Part shown: piece by piece, positions 8,943 to 17,538 of the stretch
How positions within the stretch are numbered: the stretch's first letter is position 1
Layout: each line of letters opens with the position of its first letter
Assembly: GCF_014596525.1 (NCBI RefSeq)
Contig: NZ_MSJP01000041.1
Span: 1 to 64,000, forward strand
Length of the DNA: 64,000 nt
Reading direction: 5' to 3'
From: Streptomyces sp. CBMA291
Lineage (GTDB): Bacteria; Actinomycetota; Actinomycetes; Streptomycetales; Streptomycetaceae
The notes under the pieces: model-generated
The model's input: the letters and a program-made list of their open reading frames with translations, nothing else
Told to the model about the DNA's origin: nothing
Database searches by the model: none
Made by a program: the position numbers and the translations under genes

Positions 8943-10022
8943 ATGACCTCGGCACGATCCGTACGCGCGGCGACCCGCCGCCCCGGCCTCACCGGCACCG
9001 TCCTCGCCGCCCTCCTCCTCGGCCTCACCACCGCCCCCTCGGCCGTGAACGCCACCCCTTCCGGGGCGGGCGCCGCCCCCGCCACCCCCGTCTCCGTCAA
9101 CGGCCGGCTCACGGTCTGCGGCACGAAGCTCTGCAACCGGCACGGTCGGCCGATCCAACTGCGCGGCATGTCCTCGCACGGCACCCAGTGGTACGCCCAG
9201 TGCCTCACCGACGGCTCCCTCGACGCGCTCGCGCACGACTGGAAGGCCGACGTCCTGCGGGTCTCCACATACGTCCAGGAGGACGGCTACGAGACCGACC
9301 CGCGCAAGTACACCGACCTCGCCCACTCCCTCATCGAGCAGGCGACCGCGCGCGGGATGTACGTCATTGTCGACTGGCACATGCTCGACCCGGGCGACCC
9401 CCGCCACAACCTCGCCCGCGCCAAGACCTTCTTCACCGAGATCGCCGACCGCCACAAGAACAGGACCAACCTCCTCTACGAGATCGCCAACGAGCCCAAC
9501 GGCGTCTCCTGGTCCACGATCAAGGGCTACGCCGAACAGCTCATCCCGGTGATCCGCGCCAAGGACCCGCACACCCCGGTCCTCGTCGGCACGCGCGCGT
9601 GGTCCTCGTTCGGCGTCTCGGAAGGCGCGACCGAGACGGAGGTCGTCTCCAAGCCGGTGAACGCCCCCAACGTCATGTACACCTTCCACTTCTACGCGGC
9701 CTCGCACCGCGACGAGTACCTGCGGACCCTCTCCCGCGCCGCCGACAAGCTGCCGGTCTTCGTCACCGAGTTCGGCACCCAGAACCACGCGGGCGAAGGC
9801 GGAAACGACTTCACCACGGCGCAGAAGTACCTGGACCTGATGGCCGAGAAGAAGATCGGCTGGGTCAACTGGAACTACTCCGACGACGAGCGCAGCGGCG
9901 CGGTCTTCAAGACCGGCACCTGCGACCGGGGCGGCCCCTGGACCGGCACCGGCCCCCTCAAGCCCGCCGGAGTCTGGGTCCGCGACCGGATCAGGACCCC
10001 GGACGACTTCCCCACGTCCTGA
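8943..10022 (+). CDS. Secreted GH5 endoglucanase (cellulase)
   Basis: 359 aa with an N-terminal Arg-rich signal peptide (hydrophobic stretch about residues 17-33). The mature protein is a GH5 beta/alpha barrel: catalytic acid/base Glu184 in ANEPNG and nucleophile Glu276 in VTEFGTQ, with a conserved tryptophan near GWVNWNYSD. It cleaves internal beta-1,4-glucosidic bonds. There is no cellulose-binding module or linker, so it is a single-domain enzyme. It stands alone between operons; the repeats just upstream may be regulatory. Confidence 0.9.
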   Translation: MTSARSVRAATRRPGLTGTVLAALLLGLTTAPSAVNATPSGAGAAPATPVSVNGRLTVCGTKLCNRHGRPIQLRGMSSHGTQWYAQCLTDGSLDALAHDWKADVLRVSTYVQEDGYETDPRKYTDLAHSLIEQATARGMYVIVDWHMLDPGDPRHNLARAKTFFTEIADRHKNRTNLLYEIANEPNGVSWSTIKGYAEQLIPVIRAKDPHTPVLVGTRAWSSFGVSEGATETEVVSKPVNAPNVMYTFHFYAASHRDEYLRTLSRAADKLPVFVTEFGTQNHAGEGGNDFTTAQKYLDLMAEKKIGWVNWNYSDDERSGAVFKTGTCDRGGPWTGTGPLKPAGVWVRDRIRTPDDFPTS

Positions 10023-10062
10023 TCCGACCGACCGGCCTCCCGCCCCGACCGGCCTCATGATC

Positions 10063-10094
10063 CTCCCGGCCTCCCGGCCTCCCGGCCTCCCGGC
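10063..10094. repeat. Four tandem 8-bp units (CTCCCGGC)
   Basis: CTCCCGGC is repeated four times without interruption downstream of the cellulase gene. The rest of the 213-bp gap (10023-10235) shows nothing else clear. Confidence 0.7.
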
Positions 10095-10235
10095 CCGCGA
10101 GGCCGCCACCCCCGATTGGCCTTACCTCCCCTCCCGCCCCTGACCTGGTCCGATCGGCCCGGCCCGGTCCCGGTGCGCCCCCGCCGTGTGATCCACTGTC
10201 CTCGCGGGGGCGTAGCGAACAGGAGCAGCGACAGC

Positions 10236-11543
10236 GTGACCACCTACCGGCAGCCGGGACTCGTCCTCACCGACCACCGCTTCCCCGTCCCCCTCGACCA
10301 CGACCGCCCCGAAGGCGAGCGGATCGAGGTCTTCGGCCGTGAGGTCGTCGCGAGCCGGCACGCCGGAGCGAGCCGCGAGAAACTGCCCTGGCTGGTCTAC
10401 CTGGAGGGCGGTCCCGGCTTCGGCGCCCGCCGCTTCATCGGCCCGCAGGCCTGGCTCGGCCGGGCCGTGGAGGAGTTCCGCGTCCTCCTGCTCGACCAGC
10501 GCGGCACCGGCCGCTCCACCCCCGCCAACCGCCAGACCCTGCCGCTCCGGGGCACCCCCGCCGAACAGGCCGACTATCTGACCCGCTTCCGCGCCGACTC
10601 CATCGTGCGGGACTGCGAAGTCATCCGCCGCAAGCTCACCGGCGGCGCCCCCTGGACCGTCCTCGGCCAGAGCTTCGGCGGCTTCTGCGCCACCCACTAC
10701 CTCTCCGCCGCCCCCGAAGGCCTCGAACGCGTCCTCATCACCGGCGGACTGCCCTCCCTCGACGCCACCGCCGACGAGGTCTACCGCGCGGCCTACCCCC
10801 GTATCCGGCGCAAGAACGAGGCCCACTACGCCCGCTACCCCCAGGACTCGGGACGGGTCCGCGCGATCCTCGCCCACCTCCTGGAACACGAGGTCACCCT
10901 CCCCGGCGGCGGTCTCCTCACCCCCGAGGCCTTCCAGTCCCTCGGCATCCTCCTCGGCTCCGGCGAGGGCACCCACCAGCTCCATCTGCTCCTGGAAGGC
11001 GCCTTCGTCCCCACCCCGGGCGGCCGTCTGCTGGCCGACGCCTTCCTCGAACAGGTCCAGGCCCAGCTGTCGTACGCCGGACATCCCCTGTACGCCGTCC
11101 TCCACGAGGCGATCTACGCCCAGGGGCAGGGCCCGACCGACTGGGCCGCCGAGCGGGTCCGCGCCGAGTACCCCGAGTTCGACGTCCGCGCCGCGCTCGC
11201 CGAGGACCGCCCGCCGCTCTTCACCGGCGAGACCGTCCACCCCTGGCACTTCACCACCGACCCCGCCCTTCGCCCGCTGCGCGAGACGGCCCGGCTGCTC
11301 GCCGCCCGCACCGACTGGACCCCGCTCTACGACCCCGAGCGGCTCGCCGTCAACGAGGTGCCGGTCGCCGCCGCCGTCTACCACGACGACATGTACGTGG
11401 ACACCGCCCACTCCCTCGACACCGCCCGCGCCGTACGCGGTCTGCGCACCTGGGTCACGGACGAGTTCGAGCACGACGGGGTGCGGGCCGGTGGCCCCAG
11501 GGTCCTGGACCGGCTGCTCGCACTCTCCCGGGACGAAATCTGA
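10236..11543 (+). CDS. Alpha/beta hydrolase, S33 prolyl aminopeptidase-like
   Basis: 435 aa from GTG 10236, chosen over the longer open frame because AGGAG lies 10 bp upstream. The oxyanion-hole segment YLEGGPGFGA, LLLDQRGTGRST and nucleophile Ser146 in GQSFGG identify the prolyl iminopeptidase type of S33 family; the helical cap and C-terminal His region (YHDDMYVDTAHS) fit the larger prolyl-aminopeptidase group. It should release N-terminal proline from peptides. No signal peptide, so cytosolic. The stop codon lies inside the first copy of a 15-bp tandem repeat. Confidence 0.88.
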   Translation: MTTYRQPGLVLTDHRFPVPLDHDRPEGERIEVFGREVVASRHAGASREKLPWLVYLEGGPGFGARRFIGPQAWLGRAVEEFRVLLLDQRGTGRSTPANRQTLPLRGTPAEQADYLTRFRADSIVRDCEVIRRKLTGGAPWTVLGQSFGGFCATHYLSAAPEGLERVLITGGLPSLDATADEVYRAAYPRIRRKNEAHYARYPQDSGRVRAILAHLLEHEVTLPGGGLLTPEAFQSLGILLGSGEGTHQLHLLLEGAFVPTPGGRLLADAFLEQVQAQLSYAGHPLYAVLHEAIYAQGQGPTDWAAERVRAEYPEFDVRAALAEDRPPLFTGETVHPWHFTTDPALRPLRETARLLAARTDWTPLYDPERLAVNEVPVAAAVYHDDMYVDTAHSLDTARAVRGLRTWVTDEFEHDGVRAGGPRVLDRLLALSRDEI

Positions 11544-11574
11544 CGGGACGAAATCTGACGGGACGAGGTCGGGC
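11530..11574. repeat. Three tandem 15-bp units at the 3' end of the peptidase gene
   Basis: GGGACGAAATCTGAC occurs twice in tandem from 11530, then a diverged third copy. The first copy contains the TGA stop of the S33 peptidase; the repeat creates out-of-frame TGA codons in the later copies. Confidence 0.8.
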
Positions 11575-11629
11575 GGGGCGAGGTCCGGGTCCACCGGCTC
11601 CCCGGCGCGGCGGCCCGTATCCTGCGGGC

Positions 11630-12427
11630 ATGACCGCTGGACAGGACCCCGAGGCCGCCGAAGACCCCGAGGCCACCGCGCCCGCCGAGGACACCGGCCT
11701 CGCGGAGATGCCGGGCGACTGGCGGCGCGCGCTCGCCGTCGTCGCCCACCCCGACGACCTGGAGTACGGCTGTTCGGCGGCCGTCGCCGCCTGGACGGAC
11801 GCCGGGAAGGACGTCGTCTACCTCCTGGCCTCCCGGGGCGAGGCCGGGATCGACACCCTCGCGCCGGACGCCTGCGGCCCGCTGCGGGAGGAAGAGCAGC
11901 GGGCCGGTGCCGCCGCCGTCGGCGTGGACACGGTCGAGTTCCTCGACCACCGCGACGGGGTGATCGAGTACGGGATCGGGCTGCGCCGGGACATCGCGGC
12001 CGCGATCCGCCGCCACCGCCCGGAACTCGTGGTCACCCTCAACCACCGGGACACCTGGGGCGACGGCCCCGGCGCCCCCTGGAACACCCCGGATCACGTG
12101 GCCGTCGGCCGCGCCACCCTCGACGCTGCGGCCGATGCGGGCAACCGCTGGATCTTCCCCGAACTGGCCGACCGGGGCCTCACGCCCTGGAACGGGGTGC
12201 GGTGGGTCGCCGTCGCGGCCTCCGCGCACCCCACCCACGCCGTCGACGCGACCCCCGGTCTCGAACGGGCCGTCCGCTCGCTGCTCTGCCACCGCGCCTA
12301 CATCGAGGCCCTGACGGACGAGGACCCGGAGCGGTACGTCCGCTCCTTCCTCACCTCCGCCACGGGCCGCGCCGCCGACCGCTTCGGCGGTCGGCCCGCC
12401 GTGACCTTCGAGCTGTTCACCCGCTGA
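11630..12427 (+). CDS. PIG-L/LmbE-family N-deacetylase
   Basis: 265 aa from ATG 11630. The zinc-binding signature AHPDDLEYG (His40, Asp42, Asp43 region) and the later NHRDTWGDGPGAPWNTPDH segment with its paired histidines define the GlcNAc-deacetylase-like family that includes mycothiol-pathway enzymes. It hydrolyses an N-acetyl group from an amino sugar or conjugate; the substrate is unknown. The acidic, low-complexity first 20 residues (DPEAAEDPEATAP) are not part of the domain. Confidence 0.88.
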   Translation: MTAGQDPEAAEDPEATAPAEDTGLAEMPGDWRRALAVVAHPDDLEYGCSAAVAAWTDAGKDVVYLLASRGEAGIDTLAPDACGPLREEEQRAGAAAVGVDTVEFLDHRDGVIEYGIGLRRDIAAAIRRHRPELVVTLNHRDTWGDGPGAPWNTPDHVAVGRATLDAAADAGNRWIFPELADRGLTPWNGVRWVAVAASAHPTHAVDATPGLERAVRSLLCHRAYIEALTDEDPERYVRSFLTSATGRAADRFGGRPAVTFELFTR

Positions 12428-12476
12428 CCCGCCGGCCCGCCGGGGCCCGCGAACGACCCCGGCTCACCCGTTCGGC

Positions 12477-13256
12477 TCAGCCCCTCGGCGCGGGCTTCAG
12501 CACCGCGAACGGCGCGCCGAAGGGGTCGGTCAGCGCGGCGATGCGCCCGACGTCCGGGACGTCCGCCGCGGGCATCAGGACCGAGCCGCCGTTGCCCCGT
12601 ACGGAGTCCACGAAGGCGTCGGCGTCCGCGACCGCGAAGTAGGGGATCCACTGCGCGGGTTCGGCCGGGCCCTGAAGCTCGGTGGCGCCGCCGAAGGAGG
12701 CGTCCTGCTGGTCGCCCTCGGCGGTGGAGAGCACCCGGTACGTCATGCCGCCCCCGCCCAGCTCCGCCCACCGCCAGCCGAACAGGTCCCGGTAGAAGCC
12801 GAGCGTGGCCTCCGGGTCGGCCGTGTGCAGCTCCACCCAGACCAGGGTGTTCGTCGCCGAGGTCCGTTCGAGGCCCCGGGTGGTGCCGGGCTGCCAGATC
12901 GCGAAGCGGGCACCGGCCGGGTCGGTGAGCGCGGCCATCCGCCCGGCGTCCATGACATCGGAGGCCGGTGCGCGCACGGCGCCGCCCGCGGCCTCCGTCG
13001 CCCGCTGGGTCGCGTCCGCGTCCGGTGTGCCGAAGTACACCGTCCAGGCGCTGGAGGCGCCCTCCTCGGTGAGCGGTCCGAGCGCGGCGACGGTCAGTCC
13101 GTCCTGTCGGAAGAAGCCGTACCCCCCGGCCTCGGGGCCCGCCGAGTGGAACTCCCAGCCGAGGACGGCGCCGTAGAAGGCCGCCGAGGCTCCGGTGTCG
13201 GGACTGCCGAGATCGAGCCAGACGGGCGAGCCCTTGACGAACTGTGTGCCGAGCAT
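12477..13256 (-). CDS. Two-domain VOC (glyoxalase-fold) protein, Cfp30B-like
   Basis: 259 aa from ATG 13256, which has GGAAGGA upstream; the open frame extends further but without family similarity. Two tandem VOC modules are visible, each with the WLDLGSPDTGASAAFYG or WVELHTADPEATLGFYR start and a PFGAPFAV-type end. Proteins of this type are common in actinobacteria and are often called hydroxylases or glyoxalases without proof. It is one of three paralogues in the window (see 24782 and 37114). It converges with the PIG-L gene. Confidence 0.85.
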   Translation of the reverse strand: MLGTQFVKGSPVWLDLGSPDTGASAAFYGAVLGWEFHSAGPEAGGYGFFRQDGLTVAALGPLTEEGASSAWTVYFGTPDADATQRATEAAGGAVRAPASDVMDAGRMAALTDPAGARFAIWQPGTTRGLERTSATNTLVWVELHTADPEATLGFYRDLFGWRWAELGGGGMTYRVLSTAEGDQQDASFGGATELQGPAEPAQWIPYFAVADADAFVDSVRGNGGSVLMPAADVPDVGRIAALTDPFGAPFAVLKPAPRG

Positions 13257-13546
13257 GAGTTCTGTCCTTCCGTGGCCGGGGCCGTGGTGTGGAGGAGGAG
13301 CGGCGGGGGAGGGTGCGAGCCGGAGCCGGAGCCGGAGCCGGGGCGCGGTGCGCGTGACCGGGCCGGGTGGCCGTGGCCGCAGCCGTGGCCCGCCAGTGCG
13401 CCGGGCGCGCACGCCCAGCACGTTCACCCGCGCGTACGCCGGCACCAGCACCCCGGCCTGTGACCGGTCCCAGGCCTCGACCCGTATCCAGGCCTCGGCC
13501 CGTACCCGGTCCGGCCCGTACCGTCTCTCCCGCCACCCTCACCGAT

Positions 13547-13566
13547 GCCCGCCCTCCGGGGCGGGC
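13547..13566 (-). terminator. Hairpin downstream of the thioredoxin-reductase-like gene
   Basis: GCCCGCCC-TCCG-GGGCGGGC is a perfect 8-bp stem with a 4-nt loop located 26 bp past the stop at 13592. It lies in the 335-bp gap 13257-13591, which otherwise contains only a GGAGCC repeat run (about 13315-13340) and no gene. Confidence 0.6.
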
Positions 13567-13591
13567 GGCCACGGCCGCAGGGGGCGGGGGT

Positions 13592-14554
13592 TCATCCGAC
13601 CGGCCGACCGGCCACCGCCTCCTCCAGAGCGCCGAGCAGCAGTTCGTTGTTGATCGCCACCCCCGCCCGGTAGCCCCGGCTGACCGCGTTGACCACCTGT
13701 TCCTGCGGTCCGGTGACGTTTCCGGCGGCCCACACCCCGGGCACGCTCGTCCGCCCCGTCTCGTCCACCGCCACGAACGCGCCGAAGGGGGTGGTGCGCA
13801 GCTCCGCGCCGAGCTGCCGGAGCACCGCGTCCCGGGGCGCGAGCCGGGTGGCGGCGGCGAAGACCACCGAGCGGTCCACGGTCCTGCCGTCGGCGAGCCG
13901 GACCCCGGTCAGCCGGTCGTCCGTCACCGCGAGCCCCGTCACCTCGCCCCGCTCGATCCGGACGCCCGCCGCGTCGAGCAGCGCCTCCTCGTGGCCGGTC
14001 GGCTCCCGGGCGGTGTGGGTGAAGAGGACGACGTCCTTCGACCAGTTCGCCACCATCAGCGTCTGGTGGGCGGGCGACTCGGCGTGGGCGATCACCCCGA
14101 AGGCCTGGTCGCGGACCTCCCAGCCGTGGCAGTACGGGCAGTGCAGCACGTCACGGCCCCAGCGTCCGGCGAGCCCTTCGATCGCGGGCAGTTCGTCGAC
14201 GAGTCCGGTGGTGACGACGAGACGGCGGGCGCGGAGGGTGCCGCCGTCGGCGAGGGCGAGGACGAAGCCGCCGTTTCCGTCGGGCTCCGCGCCCGTCACC
14301 TCGCCGTCCCGCAGCCCGACCCCGTACGCGGCGACCTCGGCGCGTCCGGCGGCCAGGTACGCGGCCGGGCTCATGCCGTCCCGGGAAAGGACGCCCTGCA
14401 TGTGGGCGGCGGGGGCGTTGCGCGGACGGCCGGAGTCGACGACCAGGGTCCGGCGCCGCGAACGGCCCAGGACCAGGGCGGCGCTGAGTCCGGCGGCACC
14501 CCCTCCGATCACCACGGCGTCGTACGGGTCGGTGTCCTCACGGTGTGCGTTCAT
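13592..14554 (-). CDS. Thioredoxin-reductase-like FAD/NAD(P) oxidoreductase
   Basis: 320 aa. The N-terminal FAD-binding GGGAAGLSAAL and a redox-active CPYCHGW (Cys139/Cys142) match the pyridine-nucleotide-disulfide class II family. The C-terminal GVWAAGNV also matches. The CPYC-HGWE version is common in Streptomyces oxidoreductases that act on small disulfides or quinones rather than thioredoxin itself. ATG 14554 is the start. It is divergently transcribed from an XRE-cupin regulator, with a shared 67-bp intergenic region holding a perfect palindrome, so control by that regulator is likely. Confidence 0.87.
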   Translation of the reverse strand: MNAHREDTDPYDAVVIGGGAAGLSAALVLGRSRRRTLVVDSGRPRNAPAAHMQGVLSRDGMSPAAYLAAGRAEVAAYGVGLRDGEVTGAEPDGNGGFVLALADGGTLRARRLVVTTGLVDELPAIEGLAGRWGRDVLHCPYCHGWEVRDQAFGVIAHAESPAHQTLMVANWSKDVVLFTHTAREPTGHEEALLDAAGVRIERGEVTGLAVTDDRLTGVRLADGRTVDRSVVFAAATRLAPRDAVLRQLGAELRTTPFGAFVAVDETGRTSVPGVWAAGNVTGPQEQVVNAVSRGYRAGVAINNELLLGALEEAVAGRPVG

Positions 14555-14585
14555 GCCGGGAGAGTGCTCCGAAAGTCGCGCTACC

Positions 14586-14612
14586 GGCAAGCAATCTTGC
14601 CTTTTCTGCAAG
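14586..14612. promoter_or_regulatory. Palindromic operator GGCAAG-CAAT-CTTGCC plus extra GCAAG half-site
   Basis: A perfect 6-4-6 inverted repeat occupies 14586-14601, and another GCAAG lies at 14608-14612, directly before the ATG of the XRE-cupin gene at 14622. A site here can control both divergent genes. The autoregulatory role is inference from position and symmetry. Confidence 0.65.
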
Positions 14613-14621
14613 AATGGGGGC

Positions 14622-15209
14622 ATGGCCGAAGACGAACGCATCGATGCCGTCCTGAACGAGGTCGGTCCCCGCCTCCGCCGGGTCCGCCGCGACCGGGGGG
14701 TGACCCTCGCCGAACTCTCCGCCGACACCGGGATCTCCGTGAGCACCCTCTCCCGGCTGGAGTCCGGGCAGCGCAAGCCCAGCCTCGAACTGCTCCTCCC
14801 GCTCGCCCGCGCCCATCAGGTCCCGCTCGACGAGCTGGTCGGCGCGCCCGCCACCGGCGACCCCCGGGTGCGGGCCAAGCCGATCGTGCGCGGCGCCCGC
14901 ACGATGTTCCCGCTCACCCGCCAGCCCGGCGGTCTCCAGGCGTACAAAGTGATCCAGGAGGTGACACAGGGGGAGCCGGACCCTCGGGTGCACGAGGGGT
15001 ACGAGTGGCTGTACGTGCTCTCCGGCAGGCTCCGGCTCGTCCTCGGCGACCACGATGTGATCCTCGGGGCGGGGGAGGCGGCCGAGTTCGACACCCGGGT
15101 CCCGCACTGGTTCGGCCCGACGGCGGAAGGCCCGGTGGAGTTCCTGAGCCTCTTCGGCCCCCAGGGCGAACGGATGCACGTACGGGCCCGCCCGAAGAAG
15201 TCGGGGTGA
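14622..15209 (+). CDS. XRE-family regulator with C-terminal cupin domain
   Basis: 195 aa. Residues about 15-70 form an XRE helix-turn-helix (GVTLAELSADTGISVSTLSRLESG). Residues about 115-190 form a small cupin barrel with GYEWLYVLSGRLRLVLGDHD and a PHWFGP segment. Family members sense small ligands or metal through the cupin and repress neighbouring metabolic genes. It faces the thioredoxin-reductase-like gene across a palindrome, making that gene the obvious target. Confidence 0.9.
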   Translation: MAEDERIDAVLNEVGPRLRRVRRDRGVTLAELSADTGISVSTLSRLESGQRKPSLELLLPLARAHQVPLDELVGAPATGDPRVRAKPIVRGARTMFPLTRQPGGLQAYKVIQEVTQGEPDPRVHEGYEWLYVLSGRLRLVLGDHDVILGAGEAAEFDTRVPHWFGPTAEGPVEFLSLFGPQGERMHVRARPKKSG

Positions 15210-15340
15210 CCGGGCGCGAGAAGCCTCCCCACCCGTGCGTGGCGGCTCCCTCACCCGGGCGTGGTGGGTCCCTTCGCCCGGCGCGAGAGGCCCCGTCCGT
15301 CCCGGCGTAAGAAGTCCGGCCAAGTCGTTCCCCTTCAGGC

Positions 15341-15374
15341 AAGCGACCGCTTAGTATGCCACCGACCGCTCGGT
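15341..15374. promoter_or_regulatory. Two adjacent dyads upstream of the quinone oxidoreductase operon
   Basis: AAGCG-AC-CGCTT (15341-15352) and ACCGA-CCGC-TCGGT (15361-15374) are both perfect inverted repeats 18 bp or more upstream of the ATG at 15392. The second resembles sites used by TetR-family regulators of acyl-CoA metabolism. No regulator gene is adjacent, so the repressor would act in trans. Confidence 0.5.
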
Positions 15375-15391
15375 ACGGAGGAGGCTTCCGG

Positions 15392-16360
15392 ATGCAGGCT
15401 TGGCGTGTGTACGAGAACGGGGAACCGCGCGCGGTGATGCGCCGTGAGGAGGTGGCCCCGCCCGCCCCCGGCGAAGGCCGGACCCTCCTCAGAGTGCGCG
15501 CCGCCAACGTCAACTTCCCCGACGCGCTGCTCTGCCGGGGCCACTACCAGGTCCGCCCGCCGCTGCCCTTCACCCCCGGCGTGGAGGTCTGCGCGGAGAC
15601 CGAGGACGGGCGACGGGTCCTCACCACCACCGCCCTCCCGCACGGCGGCTTCGCGGAGTACGCCCTCGCCGACACCGCCGGACTGCTCCCCGCCCCCGAG
15701 GCGCTGGACGACGCCGAGGCCGCCGCCCTGCACATCGGCTACCAGACCGGCTGGTTCGGACTGCACCGCCGCGCCGCCCTCAAGGAGGGCGAGACCCTGC
15801 TCGTCCACGCGGCGGCCGGCGGCGTCGGCAGCGCGGCCGTCCAGCTCGGCAAGGCCGCGGGCGCCACCGTCATCGGGGTCGTCGGCGGCCCCGCCAAGGC
15901 GACCGTCGCCCGCGCGCTCGGCTGCGACGTGGTCGTCGACCGGCACACCGAGGACGTCGTCGCCGCCGTCAAGGCGGCCACCGGCGGACGCGGCGCCGAC
16001 GTCGTCTACGACCCGGTCGGCGGCGAGGCCTACCAGCAGTCCGCCAAGTGCGTCGCCTTCGAGGGCCGGATCGTGGTCGTCGGCTTCGCGAGCGGCACCG
16101 TCCCCGCCCCCGCGCTCAACCACGCCCTGGTGAAGAACTACGCGGTCCTCGGACTCCACTGGGGCCTCTACGCGGCCAAGGACCCGGCCGCGGTACTCCA
16201 CTGCCACGAGACCCTCACCGACTACGCCGCCAAGGGTCTGATCAAGCCGCTCGTCGCCGAGCGCGTCCCCTTCGCGGGCGCGGCGGACGCCGTCCAGCGC
16301 GTCGCCGACGGCACCACCACCGGCCGCCTCGTCGTCCTCCCGGAAGGAGCCCGCGCATGA
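15392..16360 (+). CDS. NADPH:quinone oxidoreductase (zinc-independent MDR family)
   Basis: 322 aa from ATG 15392 with GGAGGAGG upstream. The GroES-like half (FTPGVEVCAETEDG) is followed by a Rossmann fold with the VHAAAGGVGSAAVQLGKAAG nucleotide-binding motif. It lacks the structural zinc cysteines of alcohol dehydrogenases, as expected for the QOR branch. It reduces quinones or enoyl compounds with NADPH. It is the first gene of a three-gene operon with two acyl-CoA dehydrogenases (4-bp overlap with the next), pointing to fatty or branched acyl-CoA catabolism. Confidence 0.88.
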   Translation: MQAWRVYENGEPRAVMRREEVAPPAPGEGRTLLRVRAANVNFPDALLCRGHYQVRPPLPFTPGVEVCAETEDGRRVLTTTALPHGGFAEYALADTAGLLPAPEALDDAEAAALHIGYQTGWFGLHRRAALKEGETLLVHAAAGGVGSAAVQLGKAAGATVIGVVGGPAKATVARALGCDVVVDRHTEDVVAAVKAATGGRGADVVYDPVGGEAYQQSAKCVAFEGRIVVVGFASGTVPAPALNHALVKNYAVLGLHWGLYAAKDPAAVLHCHETLTDYAAKGLIKPLVAERVPFAGAADAVQRVADGTTTGRLVVLPEGARA

Positions 16361-17538
16361 CCGGCGCCGAGGAACTCCGCACCCGCACCCGGGCCCTGCT
16401 CGCCGCGCACCCGCCCGCCACCACGGACCGCACCGACTTCCTGCGCGCCCGCTTCGACGCCGGACTCGCCTGGGTGCACTACCCCGAGGGCCTCGGCGGA
16501 CTCGACGCGCCCCGCGCGCTCCAGAGCGTCGTCGACGCCGAACTGACGGCGGCGGGCGCCCCCGACAACGACCCGCGCAAGATCGGCATCGGTCTCGGCA
16601 TGGCCGCCCCGACCCTGCTCGCCCACGGCTCCGACGAGGTCAGGCGCCGCTTCCTCCGGCCGCTCTGGGTGGGGGAGGAGGTGTGGTGCCAGCTCTTCAG
16701 CGAACCAGGCGCGGGCTCCGACCTCGCCGCGCTCGCCACCCGGGCCGTCCGCGACGGCGACGACTGGGTGATCGACGGTCAGAAGGTGTGGACCTCCAGC
16801 GCGCACCTCGCCCGCTGGGCCATCCTGATCGCCCGTACCGACCCGGAGGCGCCCAAGCACCGGGGCGTCACCTACTTCGTCTGCGACATGACCGCCCCCG
16901 GCGTCGAGGTCCGGCCGCTGCGCCAGATCACCGGCGAGGCCGAGTTCAACGAGGTCTTCCTCACCGGCGTCCGCATCCCCGACGCACACCGGCTCGGCGA
17001 GGTCGGCGACGGCTGGCGGGTCGCGCAGACCACCCTGATGAACGAACGGGTCTCCATCGGCGGCGCCCGGATCCCGCGCGAGGGCGGCATGATCGGAAAG
17101 GCCGCCGCCACCTGGCGCGAGCGCCCCGAGCTGCGCACCCACGACCTGCACCGGCGGCTCCTCGGGCTCTGGGTCGACGCCGAGGTGGCCCGGCTCGCCG
17201 CCGAGCGGCTGCGTCAGCAGCTCGTCGCGGGGCTGCCGGGCCCCGAGGGCAGCGCGATGAAGCTGTTCTTCGCCCGGCTCAACCAGGACATCAGCGGTCT
17301 GGAGGTCGACCTCCTCGGCGACGAGGGCCTGCTGTACGGGGAGTGGGAGACGAGCCGCCCCGAACTCGTCGACTTCACCGGCCGCGACGCGGGCTACCGC
17401 TATCTGCGCTCCAAGGGCAACTCGATCGAGGGCGGTACGAGCGAGGTGCTGCTCAACATCGTGGCCGAGCGGGTCCTCGGCCTGCCCCCGGAACCCCGCA
17501 CCGACAAGGACGTCCCCTGGAAGGACCTCACCCGATGA
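16357..17538 (+). CDS. Acyl-CoA dehydrogenase
   Basis: 393 aa, ATG 16357 overlapping the preceding TGA. It shows the ACAD signatures CQLFSEPGAGSDLA and WVIDGQKVWTSSAH (FAD and acyl-CoA contacts), and the C-terminal segment KGNSIEGGTSEVLLNIVAERVLG. It belongs to the long-sequence acyl-CoA dehydrogenases found in pairs in actinobacterial catabolic operons. It probably forms a heteromer with the next gene product, as in FadE-type alpha2beta2 enzymes known from steroid catabolism; that is inference from pairing. Confidence 0.9.
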   Translation: MTGAEELRTRTRALLAAHPPATTDRTDFLRARFDAGLAWVHYPEGLGGLDAPRALQSVVDAELTAAGAPDNDPRKIGIGLGMAAPTLLAHGSDEVRRRFLRPLWVGEEVWCQLFSEPGAGSDLAALATRAVRDGDDWVIDGQKVWTSSAHLARWAILIARTDPEAPKHRGVTYFVCDMTAPGVEVRPLRQITGEAEFNEVFLTGVRIPDAHRLGEVGDGWRVAQTTLMNERVSIGGARIPREGGMIGKAAATWRERPELRTHDLHRRLLGLWVDAEVARLAAERLRQQLVAGLPGPEGSAMKLFFARLNQDISGLEVDLLGDEGLLYGEWETSRPELVDFTGRDAGYRYLRSKGNSIEGGTSEVLLNIVAERVLGLPPEPRTDKDVPWKDLTR

